Shown here in pieces: positions 19,508-29,860 of a DNA stretch of 64,000 bases. Location of the stretch: assembly GCF_029846175.1 (NCBI RefSeq), contig NZ_JARWAC010000001.1, positions 62,001 to 126,000 on the forward strand, given 5' to 3'. The notes under the pieces are model-generated. The model made no database searches, had not been told where the DNA came from, and was given only the letters and a program-made list of their open reading frames with translations. The stretch is from Sphaerisporangium sp. TRM90804 (GTDB lineage Bacteria; Actinomycetota; Actinomycetes; Streptosporangiales; Streptosporangiaceae). The translations under genes were made by a program, and so were the position numbers. Within the stretch, counting starts at the first letter, position 1. Every line of letters starts with the position of its first letter.

Positions 19508-19539
19508 AGCCCCGGGCACTTCGCAGAAGGCCCGGGGCT
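19508..19539 (+). promoter_or_regulatory. Intercistronic hairpin between groES and groEL
   Basis: Perfect 10-bp stem (19508-19517 with 19530-19539) with a 12-nt loop in the 107-bp groES-groEL gap, preceded by an A-rich run. It could act as an attenuator or as an mRNA processing/stability element setting the GroES:GroEL ratio; intercistronic processing of groESL1 mRNA is reported in mycobacteria. Confidence 0.55.
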
Positions 19540-19560
19540 CTGATGCGGAGAGGACCTTAA

Positions 19561-21183
<1,623 letters not shown>

Positions 21184-21251
21184 GCCGATCGCCGACGACA
21201 CCCCGAGCGCCCGGCCCGAGCCGGCCGGCCACGGGAGTCCGATCGACCGGA

Positions 21252-21285
21252 GTACGGCCCGCGCCCATGAGGGCGCGGGCCGTAC
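21252..21285 (+). terminator. Strong hairpin terminator after groEL
   Basis: Perfect 15-bp stem (21252-21266 with 21271-21285) with ATGA loop, followed by GCGTTTGTGTG. It lies 68 bases past the groEL stop and should end the groESL transcript. Confidence 0.85.
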
Positions 21286-21542
21286 GCGTTTGTGTGAATC
21301 GATTTTCCTCGCGCGGGATTTGACGGGACGGTAAACCGTCGGGTGTGGCCGGGCGTCGGCGCGATCCGCCCGAGCGCCCTCCAACCTGGAGCAACAACCA
21401 ACAAATATCCGACGAATTCCCTCAGCCGCGGGAAATATGGAAACGCTACTGTGTTCACTTGATTACGCACGGTTATCGTCGCGTCAATGTGACCAATCCG
21501 TATCCATTCACGATGACGACATGCGCGATCGTGGCGGGCATC
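21286..21542 (+). promoter_or_regulatory. Regulatory region upstream of the shbA/sigD-like gene
   Basis: The most AT-rich stretch of this part of the window. It contains a perfect palindrome GACGGT-AA-ACCGTC (21327-21340), which could be a protein-binding site, and A/T-rich runs at about 21395-21470. No -35/-10 pair stands out clearly. The region must hold the sigma-gene promoter because groEL is cut off by the terminator. Confidence 0.4.
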
Positions 21543-22169
21543 ATGCCTAACGTGACCGAGGGACGCGTCGCCGACGCCAAGACTGGGGTAAGGCTTGCGA
21601 CGAGATCGGACGAGTCCGACCTCAGGGAACTGACGAGCCTTGCCGTACAGGGGGATCGCTCAGCGATCGAATCGCTGCTGGGGCAGTTGCGCCCCATGGT
21701 GGTGCGCTATTGCCGCGCGCGGTTGGGCCGGGTCTCCGGTCACTACCACATAGCCGACGACGTGGCCCAGGAGGTGTGCATCGCGGTGCTGGCCGCGCTG
21801 CCGCGCTACCGCGACATGGGCCGCCCGTTCGCGTCGTTCGTCTTCGGCATCGCCTCCCACAAGGTGGCCGACGCGCTGCGCAGCTCCGTGCGCTCGGCGG
21901 TGCCGACGCCCGACCTGCCCGACGGCCCCGACCAGGGCCCGGGGCCGGAGGAGACGGTGGTGCGTTACATCGAGGCCGAGCACGCCCGCGCGCTGCTGTC
22001 GCGGCTGCCCGACAACCAGCGAGAGCTGATCATTCTTCGGGTGGTGTCGGGACTGTCGGCCGAGGAGACCGGTAACGTACTGGGTATGTCACCAGGTGCG
22101 GTTCGCGTCGCCCAGCATCGGGCGCTGGCCAGACTCCGGGCGATGGCAGAGCTGGAGTCGATAGCTTGA
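21543..22169 (+). CDS. shbA: ECF-type RNA polymerase sigma factor, ShbA/SigD orthologue
   Basis: 208-residue sigma factor from ATG 21543; an in-frame ATG at 21513 is a possible alternative. Region 2 is seen in [20 protein letters not shown] and [18 protein letters not shown], region 4 in [17 protein letters not shown] and [20 protein letters not shown]. The position between groEL1 and guaB is that of sigD in M. tuberculosis and shbA in Streptomyces; ShbA there drives transcription of the principal sigma gene hrdB. The stop overlaps the TTG of the next small gene (TTGA), a typical sigma/anti-sigma coupling. Confidence 0.9.
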   Translation: MPNVTEGRVADAKTGVRLATRSDESDLRELTSLAVQGDRSAIESLLGQLRPMVVRYCRARLGRVSGHYHIADDVAQEVCIAVLAALPRYRDMGRPFASFVFGIASHKVADALRSSVRSAVPTPDLPDGPDQGPGPEETVVRYIEAEHARALLSRLPDNQRELIILRVVSGLSAEETGNVLGMSPGAVRVAQHRALARLRAMAELESIA

Positions 22170-22372
22170 CCTCGCTCCACCCGGCGCGTTCGGTCCGAAA
22201 ACGGGGGCCGGAGGCGGATGCCGAAGTGCTCAGGACCGACGCCGTCCTTTCCGCGCTCGCGCGGCGGGAGGCCGCGGGCGAGCACGACGACGACGTGGTG
22301 CGGCTGCTGCGCGCCCTCGTCGACGACGTCGATCAGCGGCTCTCCTCGGTGTCGATCACTCCGTCGACGTAG
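22166..22372 (+). CDS. Short RsdA-like anti-sigma factor (sigma-binding region only)
   Basis: 68 residues, TTG start overlapping the sigma-gene stop. The segment [14 protein letters not shown] ... [16 protein letters not shown] resembles, from memory, the N-terminal sigma-D-binding region of M. tuberculosis RsdA (RTD, two residues, LLDALAERE, then a second helix ending in WRDDL). Mycobacterial RsdA continues into a transmembrane helix and long periplasmic part; here the frame stops after a short tail (SSVSITPST), so there is no membrane segment. It would be a soluble anti-sigma. An alternative GTG start at 22226 would remove the first part. The 3' end overlaps the convergent DUF5319 gene by 40 bases. 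Confidence 0.7.
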   Translation: MTSLHPARSVRKRGPEADAEVLRTDAVLSALARREAAGEHDDDVVRLLRALVDDVDQRLSSVSITPST

Positions 22373-22719
22373 CCCCTGGCGTACTCCCACGAGACGTAGT
22401 CGGACGGCTCGGGCTCGAAGGCCGGCTCGTGCACCTGTGGACGCCCGTGATCGATCATCTGCCGCAGGTTGCCGCGGAGCAGATCCCAGTTGAAGTAGTG
22501 CTGTTCGCCGCATTCGGGGCAGTCGAGCACGAGCCCGAGCACGCCCTGCGGTTCGAGCAGCGAGCGGAAGACCTCCACATCGGCGAGGTCGGTGAGCGCC
22601 TCGTCGCGCTCAGCGAGGGTCAGCGGTTCGCAGTCGTCGAACTCGCCCAGCGAGGCCGCGGGGTCGTTCGGGTCATCCGCGAAGGGGTCGCGGGGGACGT
22701 CTTCCAGCACGCGTTCCAC
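22333..22719 (-). CDS. DUF5319 family protein
   Basis: 128 residues, acidic, soluble. Conserved features: DPFADDPNDPAASLG near the start and a CxxC-type pair in LDCPECGEQHYFNWDLL that may bind metal, then [15 protein letters not shown]. This corresponds in position to M. tuberculosis Rv3412, a DUF5319 protein of unknown function. I chose GTG 22719 because GGCGAGGG lies about 7 bases upstream; the in-frame ATG 22743 lacks a ribosome site. Confidence 0.85.
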   Translation of the reverse strand: MERVLEDVPRDPFADDPNDPAASLGEFDDCEPLTLAERDEALTDLADVEVFRSLLEPQGVLGLVLDCPECGEQHYFNWDLLRGNLRQMIDHGRPQVHEPAFEPEPSDYVSWEYARGYVDGVIDTEESR

Positions 22720-22726
22720 CTTATGA

Positions 22727-24373
<1,647 letters not shown>

Positions 24374-24620
24374 GCGCGGCCCATCACGATGAAGCCCTGC
24401 GTCTCACCGGGCCGCCGACGGCGGCCGGTGGCGCCGGAGGGCCCGGCGACCGCCGTCGATGACGGCGGCCCATCGGGGTAGAGACGGTACGTACGTGCCG
24501 CCTCGGGCAGGTACGTCCCGGGGCGTGCCCTGGAGACATCCGAGTAGAGGACGGCCGCCGCGCGGTCCCCGGCAGGCGGGGGTGCGGCGGCCTCTCAGAG
24601 CGACGGGAACGAGCGAGAGC

Positions 24621-25739
24621 ATGAGTCAGGTGGAGATCGGGCGCGGCAAGAGCGGACGCCGGGGTTACGCGCTGGACGAGATCGGCATCGTGCCGTCCCG
24701 GCGCACCCGCGACCCCGAGGAGGTGTCGATCGCCTGGCAGATCGACGCCTACCGCTTCGAGCTGCCCATCGTGGTCAGCCCGATGGACAGCGTCGTCTCG
24801 CCGGCGACGGCCATCCAGATCGGGCGGCTCGGCGGCCTGGGCGTGCTCGACCTCGAAGGCCTCTGGACCCGCTACGAGGACCCCGCGCCCCTGCTGGCCG
24901 AGGTCGCCGAGCTGCGCGGCGAGGCCGCGACCAAGCGGCTGCAGGAGATGTACGCGGCGCCGATCAGCGACGAGCTCATCGGCCGCCGCATCGAGGAGAT
25001 CCGGTCGGCCGGCGTGACCGCCGCCGCCCGGCTGTCCCCCCAGCGCACCGCCCAGCACTACAAGGCCGTGGTCGACGCCGGGGCCGACATCTTCGTCATC
25101 CGGGGCACCACGGTCTCGGCCGAGCACGTCTCCGGGCGGGCCGAGCCGCTCAACCTCAAGCAGTTCATCTACGAGCTCGACGTCCCCGTGGTGGTCGGCG
25201 GCTGCGCCACCTACACCGCCGCCCTGCACCTCATGCGCACCGGCGCGGCGGGCGTGCTGGTGGGCTTCGGCGGCGGCTCCGGCCACACCACCCGCACGGT
25301 GCTCGGCGTCGCGGTGCCGATGGCCACCGCGATCGGCGACGTCGCCGCCGCCCGGCGCGACTACCTCGACGAGTCCGGCGGCCGTTACGTGCACGTCATC
25401 GCCGACGGCGGCATGACCAGCTCCGGCGACATCGCCAAGGCCATCGCCTGCGGCTCCGACGCCGTCATGGTCGGCTCCCCGCTCGCCCGCGCCGTCGAGG
25501 CCCCCGGCCGCGGCCACCACTGGGGCTCGGAGGCCCACCACGGCGACCTGCCGCGCGGCGCCCGCGTCGAGGTCGGCACCATCGGCACGCTGGAGCACAT
25601 CCTGCACGGCCCGTCCACCGTCGCCGACGGCTCGATGAACCTCATGGGCGCCCTGCGCCGCACGATGGCCACCGCCGGCTACTCCGACATCAAGGAGTTC
25701 CAACGAGTGGAGGTCGTCGTAGCCCCCCACGTCCACTGA
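24621..25739 (+). CDS. guaB3: GuaB3 family IMP dehydrogenase-like protein
   Basis: 372 residues, an IMPDH-like TIM barrel without CBS domains. SPMDSVVSPATAIQIGRLGG and DAGADIFVIRGTTVS match the family. The active-site loop that carries the catalytic Cys in guaB (GSICTTR) reads GGGSGHTTRTVLG here, with His in place of Cys; I recall the same substitution in other GuaB3 proteins. The exact reaction is therefore uncertain, since true IMPDH chemistry needs that Cys. ATG 24621 follows a purine-rich GAGCGAGAGC. It lies 247 bases after guaB. Confidence 0.92.
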   Translation: MSQVEIGRGKSGRRGYALDEIGIVPSRRTRDPEEVSIAWQIDAYRFELPIVVSPMDSVVSPATAIQIGRLGGLGVLDLEGLWTRYEDPAPLLAEVAELRGEAATKRLQEMYAAPISDELIGRRIEEIRSAGVTAAARLSPQRTAQHYKAVVDAGADIFVIRGTTVSAEHVSGRAEPLNLKQFIYELDVPVVVGGCATYTAALHLMRTGAAGVLVGFGGGSGHTTRTVLGVAVPMATAIGDVAAARRDYLDESGGRYVHVIADGGMTSSGDIAKAIACGSDAVMVGSPLARAVEAPGRGHHWGSEAHHGDLPRGARVEVGTIGTLEHILHGPSTVADGSMNLMGALRRTMATAGYSDIKEFQRVEVVVAPHVH

Positions 25740-25747
25740 CCCACCCG

Positions 25748-25823
25748 CCCCGGCGCCCGCCTTCCGCGGGCCCGGGACTTCGTATCGTCCACCCCCGGCG
25801 CCCGCCTTCCGCGGGCCCCGGGA
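25748..25823. repeat. 45-bp-period direct repeat with internal palindrome
   Basis: Two nearly identical ~30-bp copies (25748-25777 and 25793-25823) begin CCCCGGCGCCCGCCTTCCGC. Each contains a small inverted repeat (CCCGC ... GCGGG). They lie in the gap between the convergent guaB3 and nagA genes and may serve as paired terminators. Confidence 0.75.
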
Positions 25824-25923
25824 TCGCGTTCTCGGCCGCCGGGCGCGCACTCCGGTGGGAGCGCGAGCGGTCCGCCGCGCGCATCCCACCGGGCTGGGAG
25901 GGCGGGGGTGCGGGGGCGCATGG

Positions 25924-27057
25924 TCAGGGGGAGCTGATCCAGGTGCCCCTGCGCATCACGCCGGTGACGGTGAGGTCCTCGTCCAGGACCACCAGGTCGG
26001 CGTCCTTGCCGACGGCGATGGAGCCGACGCGGTCGTCCAGGCCCAGCACCCGGGCGGGGGTGAGCGAGGCCATGGCCGAGGCCTCGGGCACGGTGAAGCC
26101 GGCCTCGCGGACCGTGCGGCGGAAGGCGACGTCCATGGTGAGGGTGCTTCCGGCGATCGCCCCGCCCTCGACCAGGCGGGCGGCGCCGCCGGCGACCTCC
26201 ACCTCCATCGAGCCGAGGCGGTAGGTGCCGTCGCCCATGCCGGCGGCGGCCATCGCGTCGGTGACGAGCGCCGTGCGGGCCGGGCCCGCGAGCGTGCCCG
26301 CCAGCCTGATCATGGCGGGGTGGGCGTGCACGCCGTCGTTGATCAGCTCGACCGTCACCCGCTCGTCCGACAGCAGCGCGGCGATCGGCCCGGGGTCGCG
26401 GTGGTGCAGCGGGGGAAGCGCGTTGTACAGGTGGGTCGCGACGGTGCAGCCCGCTTCGATGCCGGTCACGGCCTGCTCGTAGGTGGCGTCGCTGTGCCCG
26501 AGCGCGGCGATCACGCCCTCCGACACCGCCGCGGCGATGGTGTCCAGCGCCCCGGGCAGCTCGGGGGCGATGGTGAGCATCCGCACGTGCCCGTGCCCGG
26601 CCTTCAGCAGCTCGGTGAGCTCCGCGGGCGAGGGATCCCTGAGCTGGGTGGGGTTGTGCGCCCCGCAGCGCGCCGCGGCGATGTAGGGCCCTTCGAAGTG
26701 GACGCCCGCCAGCAGCCCGTCGTCGCACAGCTCGGCCAGCGCGGCCGTGGCCCGCGCGATGTCGGCGAGCGGCGCGGTGACCAGGCTCGCCATGATCGTC
26801 GTGGTGCCGTGCCCGGCGTGGAAGGCGGCGGCCCGCCGCGCCTGCTCCTGATCGCCCGAGGGGAACGACCCGCCGGCTCCGCCGTGGGTGTGGATGTCGA
26901 CGAACCCAGGCACGACGTACCGCCCGGCCAGGCCGTGGCCGTCGCGCGGGGCCCGGCCCCGGCCGATGTGGGTGAAGCGGCCGTCCTCGATGGTGATCCA
27001 GCCCTCGTGCACGCCGCCGGGGGTCACGACACGGGCGTCGGCGAGTGTGATGCTCAT
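25924..27057 (-). CDS. nagA: N-acetylglucosamine-6-phosphate deacetylase
   Basis: Removes acetate from GlcNAc-6-P to give glucosamine-6-P in chitin and wall amino-sugar recycling; cytosolic. 377 residues from ATG 27057 (MSITLADARVV). Amidohydrolase motifs: DIHTHGG, VHFEGPYIAAARCGAHNP with the metal Glu, LGHSDATYEQ, THLYNALPPLHHRDPG, ELINDGVHAHP and the catalytic Asp in ALVTDAMAAAG. A longer frame to 27300 is Arg/Pro-rich and non-coding in character. No nagB or PTS genes are adjacent. Confidence 0.94.
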   Translation of the reverse strand: MSITLADARVVTPGGVHEGWITIEDGRFTHIGRGRAPRDGHGLAGRYVVPGFVDIHTHGGAGGSFPSGDQEQARRAAAFHAGHGTTTIMASLVTAPLADIARATAALAELCDDGLLAGVHFEGPYIAAARCGAHNPTQLRDPSPAELTELLKAGHGHVRMLTIAPELPGALDTIAAAVSEGVIAALGHSDATYEQAVTGIEAGCTVATHLYNALPPLHHRDPGPIAALLSDERVTVELINDGVHAHPAMIRLAGTLAGPARTALVTDAMAAAGMGDGTYRLGSMEVEVAGGAARLVEGGAIAGSTLTMDVAFRRTVREAGFTVPEASAMASLTPARVLGLDDRVGSIAVGKDADLVVLDEDLTVTGVMRRGTWISSP

Positions 27058-27673
27058 GAGGACAGGATCACAGACGCCCGGACGTGCCCCCGCCGCCCCC
27101 CGGCGCCGGACCGGCGCGGCGCCCCGGGTCTGGACCGGTGCGGCGCCCCTGGGGTGGACCGGCGCGCCCGCCTCCCTCCGCCGGTGAGTCCCGCCGCACG
27201 CGGCCGCCACGGCGGCGGTCCTCGGCCGCGATGCCCTCGGCCATCGCGGGAGCGCGCACGGCCGGCACGGCCGCCAGAGTGTGCCGTCAGCGGTTTCCAA
27301 CGCCCGTGGCCGGTGCTGGCGGCGTCATCGGGGTGTCTCAAGGTCGGGCCGTGTGGAGGGCGGGGCTTGGCGGGGGTGCCCGCGTGGGGGGTCGGGAGGT
27401 GTGGAGGAGGATGGGGCGAGCCGGGTGTATGGGAGGTCGTCTTGCACGGAGGTGGTGTGCCTGAGGTCGGCGTAGGGCATGCGAATAGCTACCGGCGGGT
27501 AGATATCAGGACGCGATAGGACAAGCCGCACCCTAGGGGGATCGCGATGGCGGCGCACACGGCCGGTGTCCGGGCACGACCCGACAGGCGGGTCGCCGGG
27601 GTGGGACGGTGGAGTAGGAGCAGGGCGGCGGCGCGACGCGGCGCCGGTCGCCCGGGAAGAGGATGGCACCGGC
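27058..27673. other. 616-bp non-coding region between divergent nagA and glpD
   Basis: Holds no credible gene. Near 27110-27170 there are two or three degenerate copies of a GGACCGGTGCGGCGCC-like unit. 27340-27420 is very G-rich on the + strand with several GGG runs. A small A/T-richer island (about 27478-27515, GCGAATAGCTACCGGCGGGTAGATATC) is the best place for a glpD promoter or operator, but I cannot assign boxes. Confidence 0.4.
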
Positions 27674-29485
27674 GTGAATACCGATAACGGCGGAACAGCG
27701 GCGCAGGCGGGCGAGGCCCGGAACGGCGCGGGGGTGCGCCTCGGCGGCATGCACTCGGCCCGGCTCGGCCCGGCCGAACGGGCGGCCGCGCTCGCCCGCA
27801 TGACCGAGCCCGGCCAGGAACTGGACGTGATCGTGGTCGGCGGCGGGGTGGTCGGCTCCGGCGTCGCGCTCGACGCGGTCACCCGGGGCCTGTCGGTCGG
27901 CCTGGTCGAGGCGCGCGACTTCTCCTCGGGCACCTCCTCACGCTCGTCCAAGCTGATCCACGGCGGCCTGCGCTACCTGGAGCAGCTCAACTTCGACCTC
28001 GTCCGCGAGGCCCTGCAGGAGCGGGCGCTGCTGCTCCAGCGCATCGCCCCCCACCTGGTGCGCCCGGTGCCGTTCCTGTTCCCGCTCACCCACCACCTGT
28101 GGGAGCGGCCCTACCTGGGCGCGGGCCTGACGATGTACGACACGCTGGGCTTCTCCACCGGCCTCACCCGTGGCGTCCCCGGGCACCGGCACCTGTCGCG
28201 GCGCCGCGCCCTGCGGCTGGCGCCCGCGCTGCGCCGGTCGTCGCTCACCGGCGCCGTGCAGTACTGGGACGCCCAGGTGGACGACGCCCGGTACGTCAGC
28301 ACCATGCTGCGCACGGCCGCCGCGTACGGCGCCCACGTGGCGTCGCGCACCTCGGTCATCGGGTTCCTGCGGGAGGGCGAGCGGGTCACCGGGGTGCGGG
28401 TGCGCGACCTGGAGTCGGGTGCCGAGTTCGACGTACGGGCCCGTCAGGTGGTCAACGCCACCGGCGTGTGGACCGACGACATCCAGCAGATGGTCGGCGG
28501 GCGCGGCCAGATCCACGTCCGCTCGTCCAAGGGCGTCCACCTGGTCGTGCCGCGCGACCGCATCCACTCGCTCACCGGCATCATCCTGCGCACCGAGAAG
28601 TCGGTGCTCTTCGTGATCCCCTGGGGGCGGCACTGGATCGTCGGCACCACCGACACCCAGTGGTCGCTGGACAAGGCGCACCCCGCCGCCTCGCGCCAGG
28701 ACATCGACTACGTGCTCGACCACGTCAACGCCGTGCTGTCGGTGCCGCTGACCCGCGACGACGTCGAGGGCGTGTACGCCGGCCTGCGGCCGCTGCTGGC
28801 CGGGGAGTCGGAGGAGACCTCCGCGCTCTCCCGCGAGCACGTCGTGACCCACCCCGTGCCCGGCCTGGTGATGATCGCGGGCGGGAAGTACACCACGTAC
28901 CGCGTGATGGCCCGGGACGCCGTGGACGCGGTCGCGCACGGGCTCGACCAGCGTGTCCCGCCCTCCTGCACCGACCAGATCCCGCTCGTCGGGGCGGAGG
29001 GATACCAGGCGCTGTGGAACGCGCGGCACCGGCTGGCGCGCTCCTCGGGCCTGCACGTGGCCCGCATCGAGCACCTGCTGCAGCGGTACGGGTCGCTGAT
29101 CGACGAGGTGCTGACGCTCATCGAGGCCGACCCCTCGCTCGCCCGCCCGTTGTCCGGCGCGGACGACTACCTGCGGGCGGAGGTCGTCTACGCGGCCACG
29201 CACGAGGGCGCGCGGCACCTCAACGACACCCTCACCCGGCGCACCCGCATCTCGATCGAGACCTTCCACCGGGGCGTCGCGGTGGCCCAGGAGGCCGCCG
29301 AGCTGATGGCGGGCCCGCTGGGGTGGGACGCCGAGCAGGTCAAGCGCGAGGTCGAGTACTACACCAAGCGGGTCGAGGCCGAGCGCGCCTCCCAGGAGCA
29401 GGACACCGACCAGGAGGCCGACGCCATCCGTTTGGGCGCCCCGGAGATCGTCCCCGTCGCCGAGCCCCAGGTAAAGCCCGTCTGA
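27674..29485 (+). CDS. glpD: Aerobic glycerol-3-phosphate dehydrogenase
   Basis: Membrane-associated FAD enzyme that oxidises glycerol-3-phosphate to DHAP and feeds electrons to quinone. About 603 residues from GTG 27674; starts at 27731 or 27749 are possible because the first ~25 residues are unconserved. The FAD motif VIVVGGGVVGSGVALDAV, SSGTSSRSSKLIHGGLRYLE and the second FAD site GGKYTTYRVMARDAVD are clear. The C-terminal ~130 residues form the helical cap. No glpF/glpK neighbour is present. Confidence 0.94.
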   Translation: MNTDNGGTAAQAGEARNGAGVRLGGMHSARLGPAERAAALARMTEPGQELDVIVVGGGVVGSGVALDAVTRGLSVGLVEARDFSSGTSSRSSKLIHGGLRYLEQLNFDLVREALQERALLLQRIAPHLVRPVPFLFPLTHHLWERPYLGAGLTMYDTLGFSTGLTRGVPGHRHLSRRRALRLAPALRRSSLTGAVQYWDAQVDDARYVSTMLRTAAAYGAHVASRTSVIGFLREGERVTGVRVRDLESGAEFDVRARQVVNATGVWTDDIQQMVGGRGQIHVRSSKGVHLVVPRDRIHSLTGIILRTEKSVLFVIPWGRHWIVGTTDTQWSLDKAHPAASRQDIDYVLDHVNAVLSVPLTRDDVEGVYAGLRPLLAGESEETSALSREHVVTHPVPGLVMIAGGKYTTYRVMARDAVDAVAHGLDQRVPPSCTDQIPLVGAEGYQALWNARHRLARSSGLHVARIEHLLQRYGSLIDEVLTLIEADPSLARPLSGADDYLRAEVVYAATHEGARHLNDTLTRRTRISIETFHRGVAVAQEAAELMAGPLGWDAEQVKREVEYYTKRVEAERASQEQDTDQEADAIRLGAPEIVPVAEPQVKPV

Positions 29486-29502
29486 CCCCACCGGACCGTG
29501 CC

Positions 29503-29612
29503 GTCCCTGCGCGGGGCCGCGCCCGACCTTGCACCGGGCCGCGTGCGTTCCTGCGCGGAGCCGCGTGAGTTCCTGCGCGGGGCCGGGCGCGTTCCTGTGC
29601 CGGTTGCGCGTG
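29503..29612. repeat. Tandem array, five 22-bp units
   Basis: Units start at 29503, 29525, 29547, 29569 and 29591, exactly 22 bp apart, with the unit GTTCCTGCGCGGAGCCGCGT plus 2 bases. Outer units are more diverged. It begins 18 bases after the glpD stop in the convergent glpD/lipoprotein gap. Confidence 0.85.
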
Positions 29613-29735
29613 GCTCGCCGGGCAGGACGCCCGTTACCCGGACGGGCGGCCCGCGCGGCCGTCCGTCTCCCGGACGGAGGTGGCGCGGGTTCGTGCCGCC
29701 CTCGGGTCCGGGCGGTTCCCGCCCCTGAATGCCGA

Positions 29736-29778
29736 CGGCCGTACGTCCCGGTTGTGGGCGAGCCGGGTCGTACGGCCG
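29736..29778. terminator. Hairpin in convergent intergenic region
   Basis: 15 paired bases with one T-T mismatch (29736-29751 with 29763-29778) around an 11-nt loop. It is 250 bases beyond glpD and 83 bases beyond the end of the leftward lipoprotein gene, so it could terminate either. Confidence 0.6.
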
Positions 29779-29820
29779 TGGCACTCCGGGCGGACTGCGC
29801 GATACCGCCCGGAAGCTGCG

Positions 29821-29848
29821 GGACCCGGACCGGCGGCGGTCCGGGTCC
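29821..29848. terminator. Perfect hairpin beyond the beta-propeller gene
   Basis: 11-bp perfect stem (29821-29831 with 29838-29848) with GGCGGC loop, 12 bases past the stop of the leftward gene at 29861. It is probably that gene's terminator. Confidence 0.7.
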
Positions 29849-29860
29849 GGGGTGCGGTGC

